Assembly (NCBI RefSeq): GCF_002262885.1
Contig: NZ_NKYF01000006.1
Location: 310,001-374,000 of the forward strand
Direction of reading: 5' to 3'
Length of the DNA: 64,000 nt
Source of the DNA: Pseudonocardia sp. MH-G8
GTDB taxonomy: Bacteria; Actinomycetota; Actinomycetes; Mycobacteriales; Pseudonocardiaceae
Positions within the stretch are counted from its first letter, which is position 1. Each line of letters begins with the position of its first letter. Both the position numbers and the translations under genes were made by a program. Below, piece after piece: positions 60,707 to 64,000 of this stretch. Under the pieces are notes generated by a model. It was given only the letters and a program-made list of their open reading frames with translations. It did not search any database and was not told the DNA's origin.

Positions 60707-61761
60707 CCTTCGTCGGCGGAACGCACGGCGCGACAGCGCACCGCCTCCGCGACCGCGCGGTCCAGGCCGTCCGCCCCGAGGTCGTCCGGTTCCGGGAACG
60801 TCCTGCTCAGTCCCAGCGGCAGCAGGCCGGGAACGGGTGCGCCGTACCGCTCGGCGATGTGGCCGACCGCGCCCTGCACGTCTGCCGGATCGACCCGACG
60901 AGCGACGACAGCGCGCACGTACTCCTCGAACCCGTCGGCCCGGCCCTCGACGAGCCCGCGCACGGATCCGACGAGGTGGATCAGGCCCTCCAGCCGGGGA
61001 AGGTGCACGACCAGGAGCGCGTGCCCGCGGCCGCCGCCGCAGATCTCGATCACGCCGGGGTCCCCGTCGTGCCGCACGGTCCGGCGGTACCCGCCGGCGG
61101 TGCCCGAGGAGACGCCCGGGATCGCGGTTGCGGCCAGGTGCTGCAGCCGCCGGTCGAGGTCGACGGCCGGGGAGAGGGGCAGTCGGAGCGCCAGCCCGCC
61201 GTCGGCCACCAGCCGGTCGGCGCGCCGTCGGCGCCCGCGCAGCTCGCGCGGTGGCGCGTGGAACGTCCCGGCCATCTCCCGGTTGAACTGCCGCACGCTG
61301 CCGAACCCCGCGGCGAAGGCCACATCCGTGATCGACAGGTCGGTGTCGTCGAGCAGCCTGCGCGCGAAGTGCGCGCGCCGCGATCGGGCCAGCTGGTCGG
61401 GTGTGGCGCCGACCTGGTCGCGGAAGACCCGGCGCAGGTGCCGGGCGGACATGCCCAGGCGCGCGGCGAGTGCCGCCTCCCCGCCTTCGTCGAGCCCGCC
61501 GCTCGCGATCAGGTCGACGGCGCGGCAGACGAGCGGGGAGGCCGCCCCCGGTGCCTGCTGCTCCCCGCGGTAGGGCCGGCAGCGGTGGCAGGCGCGGAAG
61601 CCCGCGACCTCGGCGCCCGCCGCGGTGGGGAACGCGCGCACGTTCTCGGGCCGCGGCCGCGCCGCACAGGACGGCACGCAGTAGATGCCGGTCGTGACGA
61701 CCGCGCCGACCCCGTCCACCGGCCCAGTGTGCCGCGGCCCCGGAGCGTCGACGAGACACAT
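60685..61761 (-). CDS. Truncated Ada-AlkA fusion: Ada zinc domain, AraC HTH, AlkA N-terminal domain
   Basis: 358 residues. Ada methyl-acceptor zinc domain TTGIYCVPSCAARP (Cys28, Cys32) and FRACHRCRP (Cys58, Cys61); an AraC HTH with FARRLLDDTDLSITDVAFAAGFGSVRQFN; then an AlkA-N beta domain. The usual HhH-GPD glycosylase domain with its catalytic Asp is missing, replaced by about 75 residues of degenerate sequence. It should still sense methyl phosphotriesters and regulate, but not excise bases. ATG at 61761; residues usually found before TTGIYC are also few. Confidence 0.82.
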   Translation of the reverse strand: MCLVDAPGPRHTGPVDGVGAVVTTGIYCVPSCAARPRPENVRAFPTAAGAEVAGFRACHRCRPYRGEQQAPGAASPLVCRAVDLIASGGLDEGGEAALAARLGMSARHLRRVFRDQVGATPDQLARSRRAHFARRLLDDTDLSITDVAFAAGFGSVRQFNREMAGTFHAPPRELRGRRRRADRLVADGGLALRLPLSPAVDLDRRLQHLAATAIPGVSSGTAGGYRRTVRHDGDPGVIEICGGGRGHALLVVHLPRLEGLIHLVGSVRGLVEGRADGFEEYVRAVVARRVDPADVQGAVGHIAERYGAPVPGLLPLGLSRTFPEPDDLGADGLDRAVAEAVRCRAVRSADEGQRDVRR

Positions 61762-61815
61762 CCGGACGTCCGGATCCGGCGTGATCCCGGCCTCCCGACC
61801 TGTCACGGTCGGCGC

Positions 61816-62238
61816 GTGAACCAGGAATCGAGCGGGAGCAAGGCTGCGGTGCTGAGGGCGTGGGAGGCGTTCGGGAGCCGGCGGGCCGAGCGCGTGGCGG
61901 CGGTCCTCACGCCCGATGCCGAATGGCTCGCGCCGCCGGGGAACGCCACGGCCCGCGCGATCGGCGGGGAGCACCACCTCGTCGGCCGGGACCGGATCGT
62001 CCGCTTCCTGACCGAGGAGTTCCCCGCCGTGTTCGTGTCCGACGTGACGGTCGAGTTCCGAACGGTCGTGGCCGACGGTGACATCGTGGTCGTCGAGGAG
62101 CGGATGCGGGCCACGCTCGCGTCCGGGCGGCCCTACGACAACGACTACTGCTTCGTCTTCGAGGTGCGCGACGGCCTGGTCCACCGCGTACGCGAATACA
62201 TGGACACGCAGCGCGGTGCGGTGATGTTCGGCCGGTGA
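61816..62238 (+). CDS. SnoaL-like/NTF2-fold protein
   Basis: 140 residues. VLRAWEAFGSRRAERVAAVLTPDAEWLAPPG and YDNDYCFVFEVRDGLVHRVREYMDT are typical of the SnoaL-like ketosteroid isomerase-fold family. Function unknown. GTG start; divergent from the Ada-like gene with 54 bp between, so both may respond to the same regulator. Convergent with the PF04672 methyltransferase. Confidence 0.87.
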   Translation: MNQESSGSKAAVLRAWEAFGSRRAERVAAVLTPDAEWLAPPGNATARAIGGEHHLVGRDRIVRFLTEEFPAVFVSDVTVEFRTVVADGDIVVVEERMRATLASGRPYDNDYCFVFEVRDGLVHRVREYMDTQRGAVMFGR

Positions 62239-62259
62239 CGGGATGCCCCGGCCACCACC

Positions 62260-63054
62260 TCAGGACTTGCGGCCCACTGCACCGAACAGGTCCACCGCGA
62301 CGGGCGTGCCGATCCCACCCTCCTCCGGTCGCCACAGCCCACACGGGCCGAAGCCGGGCTCGAGCAGCTCGAGTCCGTCGAAGAGCTGCGCCAGCTGATC
62401 CCGGGTGCGCAGCACGTAGGGCAGCGAGCCCGCCTGGTTCCACATGCTGACGGCCGCGTCGAACCGCCCGCCGTCGGTCGTGCTGTCGGCGAGCACCAGA
62501 TGACTGCCCGGTGCCAGGGCCGCCACGAGCTCGGCCACTATGCGCCGCGCGTCGGCGTGGTCCGGGATGTGCCCGAGGATGTTGGTGAGCACCAGCGCCA
62601 CCGGCTGCTCGAACGCGAGCGTCCGCCCGGCGGCCTCGAGCAGCGCGCCGGTGTTGTACAGGTCGCCGTCGACGTATGCGGTGGTGCCGTCGGCCGCGCC
62701 GTGCAGCAGCGCTCGGGCGTGCGCGAGCACCACGGGGTCGTTGTCGACGTAGACGACGCGGGCGCCGGGCGCCACCTGCTGGGCCACGTCGTGGGTGTTC
62801 ACGGCGGCGGGCAGGCCGGTGCCGATGTCGAGGAACTGCCGCACACCGGCCGTCGCCAGGTGCCGCACCGTCCGGACGAGGAACGCCCGCGAGGAACGCG
62901 CGACGTCGTCGATCGGCGGGTAGAGCAGGCGGAAGAGGTCACCGACCTGCCGGTCGACCACGTAGTGGTCCTTGCCGCCGAGGAAGTAGTTCCACAGCCG
63001 GGGCGAGTGGGCGGTCGGGGTGTCGATCGCGGGGATCTCCGGGCGCACACGCAC
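62260..63054 (-). CDS. SAM-dependent methyltransferase, PF04672 (DUF574) type
   Basis: 264 residues. IDTPTAHSPRLWNYFLGGKD is the hallmark N-terminus of this actinobacteria-specific family; FLDIGTGLPAAVNTHDVAQ is the SAM motif and VYVDNDPVVLAHARALL the acidic loop. These are abundant in Pseudonocardiales and Streptomyces but have no proven substrate. ATG-type start at 63054. The next minus-strand gene starts beyond 63091. Confidence 0.93.
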   Translation of the reverse strand: MRVRPEIPAIDTPTAHSPRLWNYFLGGKDHYVVDRQVGDLFRLLYPPIDDVARSSRAFLVRTVRHLATAGVRQFLDIGTGLPAAVNTHDVAQQVAPGARVVYVDNDPVVLAHARALLHGAADGTTAYVDGDLYNTGALLEAAGRTLAFEQPVALVLTNILGHIPDHADARRIVAELVAALAPGSHLVLADSTTDGGRFDAAVSMWNQAGSLPYVLRTRDQLAQLFDGLELLEPGFGPCGLWRPEEGGIGTPVAVDLFGAVGRKS

Positions 63055-63090
63055 TCACTGACCTTAACGGGTGCCGCCCGAACGGGTGTC

Positions 63091-63924
63091 TCAAAACAAG
63101 ACAGTGGCGAAGCTGCCGATCTGGCGGAAACCGATCCGCGTGTAGGCGGCGCGCGCCACCGTGTTGAAGCCGTTGACGTACAGGCTCGACACCCGGCCCA
63201 TGGCCGCGAGCCGCTCGGCGACCGCGGCGGTGCCGACCGTGCCGAGCCCGTGCCCGCGCCGCTCCGGGTGCACCCACACCCCCTGGATCTGCCCGACCTG
63301 CCCGGACAGGGCGCCGATCTCGGCCTTGAAGACCACTTCGTCGTTCTCGAACCTGGCGAACGCGCGGCCCGCGGCCACCAGCTCGGCCACCCGGGCGCGG
63401 TATCCGACCCCACCGTCGCCCAGCCGGGGGTCGACCCCGACCTCCTCGGTGAACATCGCGATGGCGGCGGGCAGGTAGCGATCCAGCTCGGCCGGACGCA
63501 CCGGCCGGACGTAGGGGTCCGGGTCGACCGCGGGCGGACCGGCGAGCACCATCAACGGCTGGTCGGCGCGTACCTCGCGGGCAGGCGCCCAGTGCGACTC
63601 CAGGTCCTCCCACAGCGGCAGCACGAGCTCCGCACGCCCGACGAGCGAGGAGCAGGTGCGCCCGTGGCGGCGCGCGCGGTCGGCGAAGCTGCGCAGTGCG
63701 GCGCGGTCGCCGCGCAACGGGACGAGGTTGGCGCCGGAGAAGCAGAGCGCGTCGAGCCGGGGGCCGACGGTCCACAGCTCACCGCCCAGCCGCCACGGAT
63801 CCAGACCCGCAACCTCGACACGAGCCGCGACCATGCAGGCGGCCACCGGATCTTCTTCCAGGGCCGCACGCACCCCTGCGCGGTCCCGGTCGTCGAGGAG
63901 CCGCGCTCCGGCGAGACGAAGCAC
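63091..63924 (-). CDS. DUF4081-GNAT acetyltransferase (Rv2867c-like)
   Basis: 277 residues. An N-terminal DUF4081 domain (LDDRDRAGVRAALEEDPVAACMVAARVE...) and a C-terminal GNAT domain with IQGVWVHPERRGHGLGTVGT, the acetyl-CoA loop. In M. tuberculosis the equivalent gene lies between the PBP lipoprotein and ispG, so ispG may lie just outside the window. The GTG at 63924 is chosen; a start at 63960 is possible. The last 76 bases of the window hold no supported gene. Confidence 0.88.
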   Translation of the reverse strand: MLRLAGARLLDDRDRAGVRAALEEDPVAACMVAARVEVAGLDPWRLGGELWTVGPRLDALCFSGANLVPLRGDRAALRSFADRARRHGRTCSSLVGRAELVLPLWEDLESHWAPAREVRADQPLMVLAGPPAVDPDPYVRPVRPAELDRYLPAAIAMFTEEVGVDPRLGDGGVGYRARVAELVAAGRAFARFENDEVVFKAEIGALSGQVGQIQGVWVHPERRGHGLGTVGTAAVAERLAAMGRVSSLYVNGFNTVARAAYTRIGFRQIGSFATVLF

Positions 63925-64000
63925 CCCCCAACGATGCCAGACACTCGTGGCGGCGCCCACGACGGGATCCGGGTGGTCGGCGCGCGTCAGCCCACCGTCA

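Overview
The window is high-GC DNA with frequent GTG and TTG starts and many 4-bp stop/start overlaps (ATGA, GTGA). It carries actinobacterial markers: mycothione reductase, a PF04672-type methyltransferase, a DUF4081-type acetyltransferase and tuberculostearate-type lipid genes. It most likely comes from a mycolate-lacking actinomycete near Pseudonocardia, but the genus is inferred and cannot be proved from the sequence. Several host genes (proS, mtr, map, the penicillin-binding lipoprotein, the DUF4081 GNAT) recall the Rv2845c-Rv2870c region of Mycobacterium tuberculosis, scattered and interrupted here.

Layout. 1-7.9 kb: a partial class V aminotransferase, YjbQ, a kinase-like protein lacking its catalytic Asp, an FHA protein with a 15-bp tandem repeat, proS, and a split RibD pair. 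7.96-8.5 kb: a GGCCCC tract followed by seven 70-bp palindromic repeats. 8.92-18.91 kb: an integrative element of about 10 kb that cuts a VOC-family gene in two. Both gene halves are present and rejoin in frame, the ends can be placed to the dinucleotide, and the rebuilt attP is a symmetric inverted repeat. It encodes a large serine integrase, small proteins, a P-loop ATPase followed by an iteron-like cluster, an HNH nuclease, an HK97-type capsid protein, a gp10-like protein and a MerR-like excisionase candidate. It has no recognisable terminase, portal, protease, tail or lysis genes. This makes it look like a capsid-encoding phage satellite of the phiRv1 type.

18.95-33.4 kb: metX-metY with a Met-rich leader peptide, yaaA, a RIO-type kinase, a DEAD-box helicase, a glycosidase-like lipoprotein, a LapA-like membrane protein, an ElaA-like GNAT, an M15 peptidase, mtr, an acyl desaturase, a DUF559 nuclease and an acyltransferase. 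33.6-40.7 kb: an eight-gene lipid-modification operon (hydrolase, FAD oxidoreductase, DUF1365, two CFA-synthase-type methyltransferases, DUF1295, peroxiredoxin, SRPBCC) whose core order matches Rv0449c-Rv0446c. 40.7-49.3 kb: a carbohydrate uptake and degradation operon without its own ATPase, with a divergent AraC regulator.

49.6-64 kb: a PNPOx-like protein, map, a YVTN propeller, DUF3054, a penicillin-binding lipoprotein, a methyltransferase, rmlC plus a SAF-domain oxidoreductase, DoxX, a TetR/DrrAB-type exporter with a clear operator, a truncated Ada-AlkA fusion, a SnoaL-like protein, a PF04672 methyltransferase and a DUF4081 GNAT. No tRNA, rRNA or CRISPR array was seen. All family assignments were made by eye from translated motifs, without database searches.
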